A DNA stretch of 43,596 bases from the NCBI GenBank assembly GCA_023397905.1, contig JAEWSZ010000120.1, positions 1 through 43,596 on the forward strand, given 5' to 3'. Below, one piece after another: positions 34,620 to 42,276 of this stretch; position 1 is the stretch's first letter, and each line of letters begins with the position of its first letter. Made by a program: the position numbers and the translations under genes. This stretch comes from Bacillota bacterium (lineage in GTDB: Bacteria > Bacillota > Clostridia > Acetivibrionales > DSM-1351). The notes beneath the pieces were generated by a model. That model was not told the DNA's origin. It was given only the letters and a program-made list of their open reading frames with translations, and ran no database searches.

Positions 34620-35864
34620 TTGAGTAATATCGCATTGCAGGTTGAACGCCTGGCTCCAGGAACAGTTGTGCCGCTGGCCAATGTGATCTTTGACAGTGTC
34701 GTATACTCTGCGGGTGATATAAGTTATGACACTTCTACCGGAGTCATAACTTTTAATGTCGCCGGAAGGTATGTTTTTCAATGGTGGGTTGCTACCCAGT
34801 CGTCTCCATCCACCAACGGGGCCGTATTTGCACTTTCTTCTTCCCAGGGGGATTTCCTGCAGGGCAATTCGCCCATTAAGACGGGAGAAGTGGTGGGCGT
34901 AGGAATTGTTGAAGTTTCTGCTGCTCCCGTAACAATCTCACTGGTAAATGCAAGCTCGGCTATTTTCAGCTACGCGGCAAATGTTCCGTTAATAGCGGCG
35001 CTTGTGGTAATCGAGGATGATTTCACAGGCGGAGCCACAGGACCTACCGGTCCCGCAGGTCCCACAGGCGCGCCCGGTCCTACAGGAGCTGCCGGACCCA
35101 CAGGTGCAGCCGGTCCTACAGGCCCCATTGGCCCTACGGGCCCTACTGGCCCTGTTGCGCCAGACCCATTTTCAATTTATGTTCAGGCAGGGGCAGTCGG
35201 AGGTGACGGCACGCAGGCCAATCCCTTCGGAACAATCCAGCAGGGCCTGACAGCGGTATCTCCCACCGGAACTGTTCATGTACTGGGCGGGATTTATCCC
35301 ATCACCGCGACAATGACGGTTAATAAAGCCGGGATAACCATAAAAGGATATCCAAATACGACTATACTGCTGCAAGCCGCCGTCATTGTTTTTACCGTTG
35401 TGGGAAGCGGCGTTACAATCGACGGATTTACATTTACCAGCGACAACCCGTACGCTGTGGAATTTGTACAATTCGGCGGCGCAAACCACAAACTGGTCAA
35501 CAATGTAATTTTCGGGCCGCCTCAGGCGGGACCTTCCATGAACTGGGTGATAAACCGGGGTTTTGTCTCGCAAATAAGCAATATGTCAAATCTGACTGTC
35601 CAGGACAATATTCTTTATAACCTGAGGCAGCCTGCCTATTTGAATCCCAACACCACCGGTAATATCACAGGCAATGTGGTCTACAATACCCGCGGTTACG
35701 TTGTGGATGGGGCGACCTTTGTCTTTTCAGGCAATTCATGGGGCAGCCCCGAAAATGCGGCCGATATTGCATTGCTCGCCAGCGCCCCCGTGGGACCGCC
35801 TTATGATCCCATAGCCGAACTGTCAGCCAACAACAGCTCTGCTTTGATCGACGACCAGAGATAG
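34620..35864 (+). CDS. Collagen-like surface/exosporium protein with N-terminal TNF-like head and C-terminal beta-helix
   Basis: This 414-residue protein starts at TTG after a TAGGAGGGG site. Residues ~1-135 resemble the TNF/C1q-like head of BclA proteins (TGVITFNVAGRYVFQWWVAT, FALSSSQGDF, SAAPVTISLVNASSAIF). Next come 14 uninterrupted Gly-X-Y triplets (about 138-179; DNA 35031-35156), many with Thr at Y as in bacterial glycosylated collagens. The rest (about 180-414) looks like a right-handed beta-helix (NPFGTIQQGLTAV, GITIKGYPNTTILLQ, NLTVQDNILYNL, NITGNVVYN). There is no signal peptide, as expected for spore-surface proteins made in the mother cell. In BclA the head follows the collagen stalk; here the order is reversed. 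Confidence 0.88.
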   Translation: MSNIALQVERLAPGTVVPLANVIFDSVVYSAGDISYDTSTGVITFNVAGRYVFQWWVATQSSPSTNGAVFALSSSQGDFLQGNSPIKTGEVVGVGIVEVSAAPVTISLVNASSAIFSYAANVPLIAALVVIEDDFTGGATGPTGPAGPTGAPGPTGAAGPTGAAGPTGPIGPTGPTGPVAPDPFSIYVQAGAVGGDGTQANPFGTIQQGLTAVSPTGTVHVLGGIYPITATMTVNKAGITIKGYPNTTILLQAAVIVFTVVGSGVTIDGFTFTSDNPYAVEFVQFGGANHKLVNNVIFGPPQAGPSMNWVINRGFVSQISNMSNLTVQDNILYNLRQPAYLNPNTTGNITGNVVYNTRGYVVDGATFVFSGNSWGSPENAADIALLASAPVGPPYDPIAELSANNSSALIDDQR

Positions 35865-35948
35865 AAAACATTCCATAAGGCTTTATGATCCTATAGCTTA
35901 TAGCCTATGGCCTATCGCTTGTAGGCTAGGCTATGGGCTGCAGAACGT

Positions 35949-36019
35949 AACCATATGTCTCTCAAATGTGCTGTCTGCCGCGTTGCAACCGCCGGTTGCG
36001 GGCAGGCAGCCATATGGTT
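35949..36019. repeat. Extended imperfect hairpin between the collagen and HTH genes
   Basis: Nested inverted arms share one axis: AACCATATG (35949-35957) with CATATGGTT (36011-36019), GCTGTCTGCC (35970-35979) with GGCAGGCAGC (36001-36010, one wobble), and GCAACC (35985-35990) with GGTTGC (35994-35999). The right arm is nearly continuous; the left has two bulges. No T-run follows, so it is not an ordinary terminator. A second, weaker repeat-rich stretch (about 35896-35938, variants of ATAGCCTA/TAGGCTAT) lies just upstream. Confidence 0.6.
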
Positions 36020-36084
36020 CTTTACTTATGGGACATTCAGGATTAGACTACGTATATAGCCAATATTGGAAGGAGTACACAAGA

Positions 36085-36645
36085 ATGGACTTGGGAAACA
36101 GGATCAAGGCTGAACGTGAAAAATTAAACCTGTCTCAGGATGAACTGGCACAGAGGATGAATATATCCAGGCAGGCTATTTCCAAATGGGAGACCGGCAA
36201 AAGTTATCCTGATATCGAAAAAATATTGAAGCTTTCGGAAGTGTTCAACCTTTCTCTGGATGAACTGGTCAAAGGTGATAAAAACTTTCAGGAAAATCTC
36301 ATAAAGGAGGGAAAAACAAGCATGTCAGGTCTGGGAATTTTAGGTTTTGTACTGCTCGCTCTTGGTATAATTGTAGTCATATGGGGCGGGGCTCTGAATT
36401 CCGTTAATTTCATGAACAGCGGGTTTATGGCTTTTTTAATAGGAGGATTGATTTTGCTTACAGTTGGCCTGGCCCTGATCTCCTATGTTCCGAACTGGCT
36501 GCTGCTGAGTGCATTGTATGTGACAGGAGCTGCTGTAATAGTCTATTTGATAAGCTGCAAGATGCCAATTTATGTTTTATTATCAGGTATAGTTGTGACC
36601 CTGGGTGCGGCATGGTGGCTTACGACTCTGATTTTAAGGAGATAG
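36085..36645 (+). CDS. XRE-family HTH regulator fused to a membrane domain
   Basis: This 186-residue protein starts at ATG 36085 (MDLGNRIKAEREK) after an AAGGAG site; a longer in-frame ORF upstream runs through the hairpin and is unlikely. Residues ~3-60 form a Cro/CI-type helix-turn-helix (LSQDELAQRMNISRQAISKWETGKSYPDIEKIL). After a short charged linker, four hydrophobic segments follow (about 74-98, 109-131, 135-156 and 161-184). Such HTH-membrane proteins are often autoregulatory, membrane-sensing regulators. It ends 7 bp before a CDP-alcohol phosphatidyltransferase gene, so the two are probably an operon. Confidence 0.9.
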   Translation: MDLGNRIKAEREKLNLSQDELAQRMNISRQAISKWETGKSYPDIEKILKLSEVFNLSLDELVKGDKNFQENLIKEGKTSMSGLGILGFVLLALGIIVVIWGGALNSVNFMNSGFMAFLIGGLILLTVGLALISYVPNWLLLSALYVTGAAVIVYLISCKMPIYVLLSGIVVTLGAAWWLTTLILRR

Positions 36646-36652
36646 CCGGGGT

Positions 36653-37375
36653 ATGATGACAACACATTACATAAAGGCCGCCTCAAAAGAACGGCTGGCC
36701 CGGCTGCCAAATCTCATAACCGCCTTCAGGTTCATTCTGACATTTATGTTCCTGTGGATACTGGCAGGCCGGTTGATTCAGAATCCCCCGGGAGCGGACT
36801 CCGGAAGTATGCCGGCCGGACTGTACACAGTCTTCGCCCTTATCTGTATTTCGGATATGCTGGACGGGGCGGCCGCCCGCGGATTAAAAGCGGAATCTCC
36901 TTTGGGAAGCATACTTGACGTGCTGGCCGACGGCCTGTTCATCTTTTCCTCTCTTATTACATTAAATATCTTCGGACTGCTGCCGGTATGGTTCACCTTA
37001 GCCGTACTGACGGATTTTATGGTCTTTCTGGCCACTTCACGGTTTTTGACTGGAATGAAGCCGGGTATCCTACGGAAGTCATTTGTCTTCGATGTGACAG
37101 GCAGGATCGCGGCCGTCCTTTTCTATCTGATTCCGGCCGCTTCCTGTTTTGTTTACAGTTATCCTGCTTATAACGGACTTCTGAATTTATTGTTATATAT
37201 AACTGTTTTTCTGGCCGCCCTGTCAATGGCCCAGAGGTGTATCTCGTGTTTTGCGGCCCGCGGGCATGTGGAAAATATACGGAAATTACGGCGTAACCCG
37301 GTTGATATCCCTGGGAAACATGCATGCACTCCTGACATTGGAAAGTCCGAGAAATTTCATGGTGAGCCGCTCTAA
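36653..37375 (+). CDS. CDP-alcohol phosphatidyltransferase-family membrane protein
   Basis: This 240-residue integral membrane enzyme of phospholipid synthesis has the complete family motif D-x2-D-G-x2-A-R-x8-G-x3-D-x3-D, seen as SDMLDGAAARG, then SPLGSILDVLADG (about residues 65-90). It has about six hydrophobic segments and a charged C-terminal tail. Members transfer a phosphatidyl group from CDP-diacylglycerol to glycerol phosphate, serine, inositol or similar alcohols; the acceptor cannot be told from the motif. It follows an HTH-membrane regulator by 7 bp and is convergent with an MFS gene 30 bp away. Confidence 0.9.
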   Translation: MMTTHYIKAASKERLARLPNLITAFRFILTFMFLWILAGRLIQNPPGADSGSMPAGLYTVFALICISDMLDGAAARGLKAESPLGSILDVLADGLFIFSSLITLNIFGLLPVWFTLAVLTDFMVFLATSRFLTGMKPGILRKSFVFDVTGRIAAVLFYLIPAASCFVYSYPAYNGLLNLLLYITVFLAALSMAQRCISCFAARGHVENIRKLRRNPVDIPGKHACTPDIGKSEKFHGEPL

Positions 37376-37405
37376 TCCGGCTCCGAATTTATCCGTCAAA
37401 TTTTT

Positions 37406-38596
37406 TCAGCCAGCGCGCCGAGTCTTGTGCACTACAACCGCTATGAGCTGGGTCAGCAGGCCTAAAATGCAAACGCCTGTCCATCCGAAATGCACATAGT
37501 TGAAAGAGCTGAGGAAAGATCCCAGTGAACCGCCTAAAAAGTAAGATACCATATACACAGTGTTTATCCTGTTGCGGGCCTCATTGCTCAATGCATGGAC
37601 TCTGGCCTGATTGGATATCTGACAGGATTGAACTCCCAAATCAAGCAATATGACCCCTATTACGAGTCCCCACAATTTAAATCCCAGCACGAAGAAACAC
37701 AGATAAGAAACTATTACGATTATGATTCCTATGCCCACGGTGAATTTGGGGCTCTTTTTATCCGCTATCCTGCCCACTATGGGAGCGGCAACGGCGCCAG
37801 TGACGCCCACCAGTCCGAAAAGTCCGGCCACATCAGCGCCCATATTGTAGTGAGAGCTTTCAAGCAAAAATGTAAGTGAAGTCCAGAAAGCGCTGAAAGC
37901 CGCAAACATCATCGCGCCGTTGACAGACGCCTCTATCAGTACCGGATAGCTTTTCACCAGCCCGGCCATAGACTTGAACAGCTCCTTATATTTCATCTCT
38001 GAAACAGCCGGGCATACAGGTAAAAACCTGCCCAGAAGCACCGCCAGCAATACCATTAAGCATGCTGCCAGCAAATATACGGCTCTCCAGCCGAAATGCT
38101 CTCCTATCATTCCGCTCAGAGTACGCGACAAAAGTATACCGATCAGCAGGCCGCTCATAACCGAGCCTATTATCCTGCCGCGTTCTTCGGGCTCCGCCAG
38201 CTGCGCCGCCAGGGGAACTATGAGCTGTGGCACCACCGAGGTGAAACCCACCGCAAAAGCGGCAATGGACAGCATTGTCATATTAAAGGAAAAAAACATA
38301 AACACTAGCGAACCTGTGGAGCAAAGCAGCATTATTATGATCAGCGACTTCTTTTCCCTTATATCCGCCAAAGGCAGCAAGAGCAGCATTCCCAGCGCAT
38401 AGCCCACCTGTGTCAGCATTGAAGTAAAGCCCATGCTTATTTCGGTCACCTGAAAGGTTCTCGCTATCTCTCCCAGCAGCGGCTGGATATAATACAAATT
38501 GGCCACAGCGATTCCGGCGGCCGCGGCCATTAAAAAAATCAGAGATTTATTCAGTTTAAATTTATTTACGGCAGCTTCATTATCGGTTAAAGTCAT
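37406..38596 (-). CDS. Major facilitator superfamily transporter (drug-efflux type)
   Basis: This 396-residue membrane protein has about twelve hydrophobic segments. MFS features include the loop LADIREKKSLIII after helix 2, PQLIVPLAAQLAEPEERGRIIGSVMSGLLIGILLSRTLSG (motif-C-like region) and GRIADKKSPKFTVG in the second half. This pattern fits DHA1-type efflux transporters. The substrate is unknown. The ATG has a GAGAGG site 5 nt upstream. No regulator lies directly beside it on the same strand. Confidence 0.9.
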   Translation of the reverse strand: MTLTDNEAAVNKFKLNKSLIFLMAAAAGIAVANLYYIQPLLGEIARTFQVTEISMGFTSMLTQVGYALGMLLLLPLADIREKKSLIIIMLLCSTGSLVFMFFSFNMTMLSIAAFAVGFTSVVPQLIVPLAAQLAEPEERGRIIGSVMSGLLIGILLSRTLSGMIGEHFGWRAVYLLAACLMVLLAVLLGRFLPVCPAVSEMKYKELFKSMAGLVKSYPVLIEASVNGAMMFAAFSAFWTSLTFLLESSHYNMGADVAGLFGLVGVTGAVAAPIVGRIADKKSPKFTVGIGIIIVIVSYLCFFVLGFKLWGLVIGVILLDLGVQSCQISNQARVHALSNEARNRINTVYMVSYFLGGSLGSFLSSFNYVHFGWTGVCILGLLTQLIAVVVHKTRRAG

Positions 38597-38733
38597 GATA
38601 TCCTCTCAACAGCATTTCCTGTAACATTTATTAAACTATATTATTTTACTAAATTAATGTGCCGGAAGTAAATAATAATTATCACTAAAATAATCCTGAA
38701 ATAAAGCAAATTATTTCATATTCCTGAAAATAT

Positions 38734-39277
38734 TTATTCCGCCGGCCTGACATCTGAGACCTGCTCAATATCCTGGACCTTTACATAACCGTCGTCGTAA
38801 TAGTTAATAAAATATATATTTATATCCTGCTCATACCACTTATTTTTTACATGCTGGTGTTTAAAATTGTCCTGGCTTTTATCCTCCATCGCTATTCCGT
38901 ATATCCCCAGCTTAAGTGCTGCGTCCTTTGTAGGCTCCAGATACCGGTATCTCAAGGTGCCTCTTAAACAAAGACCCTTTTGTTTTGCACTTACAATCAT
39001 GCCTCTGCTGGTGAGAAATTTCCCCTCCAAAACAACCGTATTGTTTTTTACGGTGTCAACCGCGTTCTCTATATTTTTTCTAAAGTTATGTATGATAACC
39101 GGGCCCGAATTTGAACCCTCAAAGTAATAGTCATCCGTGGCAACGGATTTCAATTTACCATGCTCCTGCCGGTACATCTGTAAATCCCGCAGCAGTCGCC
39201 CCTTGCGGGCTTATTCCCGGTAAAATTAATAAGGCTGCCGCCAGAAACCCCGCCAGCATCTTTTTTAAGCCGTTCAT
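38734..39277 (-). pseudogene. Secreted protein of unknown function, probably frameshifted
   Basis: An ATG at 39277 opens a perfect signal peptide (MNGLKKMLAGFLAAALLILPG, cleavage near ATAA) followed by GFTDVPAGAW, then hits a stop at 39155. A second ORF begins in another frame inside this stretch (39177-38734, 147 residues: HGKLKSVATDDYYFEGSNSGPVIIHNF and onward) with no good ribosome-binding site or signal of its own. A one-base shift near 39160 would join them into one exported protein of about 175 residues. I recognise no family for the mature part. Either the gene is broken, or the assembled sequence has an indel; the long intact second part favours a recent event or an error. Confidence 0.6.
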
Positions 39278-39592
39278 TAAAAACCCCCGTAATATCATAA
39301 ATATTTTATATCTGCACAAATAGTATACTATAATCTGCCAGGAGTTCCAATAATTATTCTACGCACAAAAAAAAATAGAATTTAATGTGTGGAGTATTAC
39401 CTATATCGATTACTTACACATCGTATCTACAGTCATAAATAATATTAAAAAATTAAAATAATAATAAATCGCTTGAACAGGATCGCGGACAGTAATTGAA
39501 ATAATGCAAAGATATATTAAGCGGAAGCTGAATATATAAAGATATGCTGCCATAAACATTCGACCGTTGCTATTTATCCATAAGCTGTTTTA
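39278..39592. other. 315-bp AT-rich intergenic region
   Basis: No ORF with a ribosome-binding site was seen. A possible promoter for the secreted-protein gene lies near its start (AT-rich stretch at about 39300-39340, containing TATACTATAAT-like sequence). I looked for a cyclic-di-GMP riboswitch because of GCAAAG near 39510, but the conserved flanks are missing. The stretch is otherwise featureless. Confidence 0.5.
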
Positions 39593-40045
39593 TTACATTT
39601 CAAATCCGATATTAAATTCTATTTTTCCCAGTTGTGTATCAAAATCAATCGCCAGTGTTTCGAAGGGATTTACATCCGACGGCTCCAGTATCACCACAGG
39701 AGGGCTGATCTGCAAGCTTATATCCAGCGATTTCAACATCGTGGAAGCAGTTCCCGCAATCATACTTGACAATTCGCCAATAGCGCTCAGCACCATATTG
39801 TCCACACCCGGTACGCTTATTCCTGCCATCATTTTTGAAAATACGTTTTTAGCGGTTTCCTGTGACATGGATATGGCTATATTTCCATGAATACCTCCGT
39901 TTAAGCATATCACCGTGGATACGCCTGACTCCACATACAATTTGCCTTTCTTATTAATACCGCCTCTCTTTATATCCTTGATATCAAACTGTTCCAGAGT
40001 TTTTGTAAATGCCTCAAGAAACGGATTAATGTACTTTACCTCCAT
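39593..40045 (-). CDS. cheX: CheX-family chemotaxis phosphatase-like protein with altered motif
   Basis: This 150-residue cytoplasmic protein starts at ATG 40045 (MEVKYINPFLEAF) with a GGAG site 6 nt upstream. It has the CheC/CheX/FliY fold pattern: INPFLEAFTKTLEQF, CLNGGIHGNIAISMSQETAKNVFSKMM, IGELSSMIAG and ILEPSDVNPFETLAIDF-like. These proteins dephosphorylate CheY-P using a conserved E-x2-N motif; here the Asn position is Ser (E-L-S-S), which may reduce or abolish catalysis. It is not in a chemotaxis operon; a 62-residue protein gene lies 38 bp upstream and is probably co-transcribed. Confidence 0.85.
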   Translation of the reverse strand: MEVKYINPFLEAFTKTLEQFDIKDIKRGGINKKGKLYVESGVSTVICLNGGIHGNIAISMSQETAKNVFSKMMAGISVPGVDNMVLSAIGELSSMIAGTASTMLKSLDISLQISPPVVILEPSDVNPFETLAIDFDTQLGKIEFNIGFEM

Positions 40046-40083
40046 AAACATCTCCAATCTGTAGGTTATATAAGCTGCTGCAA

Positions 40084-40272
40084 TTACACATTTACATCAT
40101 TGAAATAGCTTTCTTTGTAGTGCAAATCGTCAATGAGCTGTTGTATTTTTATTTTTTGATATGTCAAATACTCCAGTTCCTTTGGATTGATAACCTCCTC
40201 GTTTTTTTCGATTCTGGTATCAATATTGTCTATTACCGTGTGCAAATCATCAATTGTCTGCTTACTTAACAT
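40084..40272 (-). CDS. Small helical protein of unknown function
   Basis: This 62-residue charged protein is likely all alpha-helical or coiled coil: IDDLHTVIDNIDTRIEKNEE, then ELEYLTYQKIKIQQLIDDLHYK. A very strong AAGGAGG site lies 8 nt before the ATG, so it is probably a real gene. It has no signal or membrane segment. It weakly recalls Spo0E-like phosphatases in size and helical layout, but the SxELD signature is absent. It precedes the CheX-like gene by 38 bp and may act with it. Confidence 0.65.
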   Translation of the reverse strand: MLSKQTIDDLHTVIDNIDTRIEKNEEVINPKELEYLTYQKIKIQQLIDDLHYKESYFNDVNV

Positions 40273-40340
40273 TTTCTTAACCTCCTTTTATAGTTTATAA
40301 TTTTATTTCGTCTTTTTTAACACACATGATAATGCTTTTA

Positions 40341-40392
40341 GTCTATATTCCTATAAAGAATAGAACTATAGACACACTCTCTATAGTTCTAT
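40341..40392. repeat. Perfect 12-bp inverted repeat with an overlapping alternative pairing
   Basis: ATAGAACTATAG (40360-40371) and CTATAGTTCTAT (40381-40392) are perfect inverted arms with a 9-nt loop. GTCTATA (40341-40347) can also pair with TATAGAC (40366-40372), which overlaps the first arm, so two mutually exclusive hairpins are possible. It lies between the DUF4432 gene end (40478) and the small helical protein start (40272). No T-run follows on either strand. Confidence 0.6.
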
Positions 40393-40477
40393 CAGTAACT
40401 GTTTATATGAAAATTTTTAACACAAGCGATAAAAATTACACCCATTTATTGGAAATAGCTGTTGTCTTACCAGGGTT

Positions 40478-41524
40478 TTATGATACTTTACATTTTAAAA
40501 TATTTTCAATTTTCTCCTGGCCTTCAATTATATTTACATCTATTTCAAACCTTTTTATCTCTCCGGGGCCGATATATTCAAGACTTCCGTCCGCCTTCGC
40601 CTTATCTCTCCCCAGAACATGGCAATTGCCGGGCTCAAGCCCCAGAACGTATTGCCCCTCGCACATGGATTTCCAGTGTGTGAAGTATGGCAGCTGCGAT
40701 TTATTGTATGTTACGGTGACCATCAGCTCCAGCTCTTCATTTGCAAGTCCCGCTGTTACATTGCCTTCCTGATCGGGAATCATGTCATGGAAAAAAACCT
40801 GCTCCTGATATTTGCCGGCAGGCGGCGATATTTCAAAACATTGGGACAGACCTTTTTGAGCTTCGGCATCCCTCGGGGTCGCTTTCCGGGATGGAAGCAG
40901 GAGCCGGTCGCCTTCATTCAGCAGCGGAAATCCAAAATTCATATGATACAGGAGCATAAAGGGCGAGATGTCAAAACCCCGGTTTTCAACTGTATCGCTT
41001 ATCTTAAAACCAGTTCCGTCAGTATCACAGCTTATCTCTCTTGTGAGAACGAGATTTTCCCCGAACATCCTGGCTTCCCTGACCTTCCCGGATATGCAGA
41101 TTGCTTCGTTCCCGCCTATGGTTTTCACCGCGGGACTCACCTCGTAAGCCGGAGTATTTGAAATAACGCCGTGCAATCCCAGTTTCTCACCTTCATCCTC
41201 ACAGGCCGCGCCCATGTATGTGAGCCCGCAGGTGGTGAGAAAGCCTACATTAAAGCTTTTCAGGAATCCCCTGGCGCCGTCTTCGCAAAAATACCCTGAG
41301 CCAGTCAGGCCTGTGGAGGACATAAAGCTGAGATTTGTTCCTTTATAGCACAGATTTGCTATATCCATCCCCCTGTCAGGCAAAACCGTAAACGACAGCC
41401 CGGCGGAGGTATAAACATCCGCAGCCCTCATGCCGTCGGCTTTTGAACCAATAACACGATAATCCTTTATGCCAAAAAGCTGCGAGGGATCCCCTACATA
41501 CCGCAGTAAATCTCTTTTATTCAT
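40478..41524 (-). CDS. Aldose-epimerase-like protein, DUF4432 family
   Basis: This 348-residue protein has the galactose-mutarotase-like beta-sandwich pattern: VYTSAGLSFTVLPDRGMDIANLCYKGTNLSFMS, LHGVISNTPAYEV, FMLLYHMNFGFPLL and VLGLEPGNCHVLGR. His/Glu positions expected for the mutarotase fold occur in LGLHG, LYHMNFG and LEPGN. DUF4432 members are found in sugar-use operons, and their exact reactions are mostly untested. It lies 17 bp after the lyxose isomerase gene, so it probably acts on the sugar released by the GH38 enzyme, interconverting its anomers. Confidence 0.88.
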   Translation of the reverse strand: MNKRDLLRYVGDPSQLFGIKDYRVIGSKADGMRAADVYTSAGLSFTVLPDRGMDIANLCYKGTNLSFMSSTGLTGSGYFCEDGARGFLKSFNVGFLTTCGLTYMGAACEDEGEKLGLHGVISNTPAYEVSPAVKTIGGNEAICISGKVREARMFGENLVLTREISCDTDGTGFKISDTVENRGFDISPFMLLYHMNFGFPLLNEGDRLLLPSRKATPRDAEAQKGLSQCFEISPPAGKYQEQVFFHDMIPDQEGNVTAGLANEELELMVTVTYNKSQLPYFTHWKSMCEGQYVLGLEPGNCHVLGRDKAKADGSLEYIGPGEIKRFEIDVNIIEGQEKIENILKCKVS

Positions 41525-41541
41525 AAGACCTCCATGTCCTT

Positions 41542-42219
41542 TTATATGCCGTATTCGTTATTGAGCGTATAAGCCGGCGCCTCATCTTCCTCTATTGTTG
41601 TAAATCTCGGAGAGTCGTCATAAAAGCGGTTATCGGTATTATCATCATTCAGCATGGACACTTCCCCCAGCAGCACGGGCCCATGCCCTTCTTCCGCCCA
41701 GAATTTATGGTAAAGCCCGGGCTGAAGGCTTATACTCTCGCCGGGTCTCAGTCTGACAACAGCTCCTGCCGCCACCTCATAGTTTCTGCCATCGGAGGAC
41801 ACCGTTACCGGATCTGATGAGAATTCGCCTTCCGGCGACGAATTGTACAGCTGTATCAACAGATTTCCCCCGCCCCTGTTTATAATATCCTCCATCTTGT
41901 ACCAGTGGAAATGAAAAGGTGTTATCTGATTTTCATTTGCTATAATGATTTTTTCCGCATAGGGTTTTTTATATTTTTCACTTGCCATGGATCCGTTTCG
42001 TATTGTAAAGGCTACAAATCCGTACTTTCCGAAATCGCCGTATCCAAAATCCGTAACATCCCAGCCCAGCATGGCAGCCTTTACCTCATCGTATTCCGGT
42101 GACGATCTTATTTTCCAATCCCCGGATGTCCAGTAGGCAAATGGCGGAAGTACAAAGTTTAATTCCCTGGTAAATTCAATTGCTTTGTCTATTGCTTTGT
42201 TAATTTCAGAACGTTTCAA
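41542..42219 (-). CDS. D-lyxose ketol-isomerase (D-lyxose/D-mannose isomerase, cupin fold)
   Basis: This 225-residue cytoplasmic cupin enzyme matches D-lyxose isomerases (EC 5.3.1.15) along its length: KRSEINKAIDKAIEF at the start, LGWDVTDFGYGDF, YAEKIIIANENQITPFHFHW, EDIINRGGGNLLIQL, PGLYHKFWAEEGHGPVLLGEVSMLNDDNTDN and LNNEYG at the end. Metal ligands are the two His in FHFHW, a Glu after them and the His in LYHKFWAE. The TTG start at 42219 has AAAGGAG 8 nt upstream and gives the family length; a longer start at 42264 has no site. Some members also convert mannose to fructose, which fits the GH38 alpha-mannosidase gene just upstream. Confidence 0.92.
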   Translation of the reverse strand: MKRSEINKAIDKAIEFTRELNFVLPPFAYWTSGDWKIRSSPEYDEVKAAMLGWDVTDFGYGDFGKYGFVAFTIRNGSMASEKYKKPYAEKIIIANENQITPFHFHWYKMEDIINRGGGNLLIQLYNSSPEGEFSSDPVTVSSDGRNYEVAAGAVVRLRPGESISLQPGLYHKFWAEEGHGPVLLGEVSMLNDDNTDNRFYDDSPRFTTIEEDEAPAYTLNNEYGI

Positions 42220-42276
42220 TGGCCTGACTCCTTTCAAATTTAAGAAAGGGCTGCTTAGAAGCAACCCTCTCCGCCA

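Noticed and set aside
39478..39545. Cyclic-di-GMP riboswitch suggested by GCAAAG near 39510
   Set aside because: The conserved GGGCAAACC and tetraloop/receptor parts are absent and no downstream gene is in the right orientation.
40084..40272. Spo0E-like aspartyl-phosphate phosphatase
   Set aside because: Size and helicity fit, but the SxELD signature is missing; kept as an unknown small protein.
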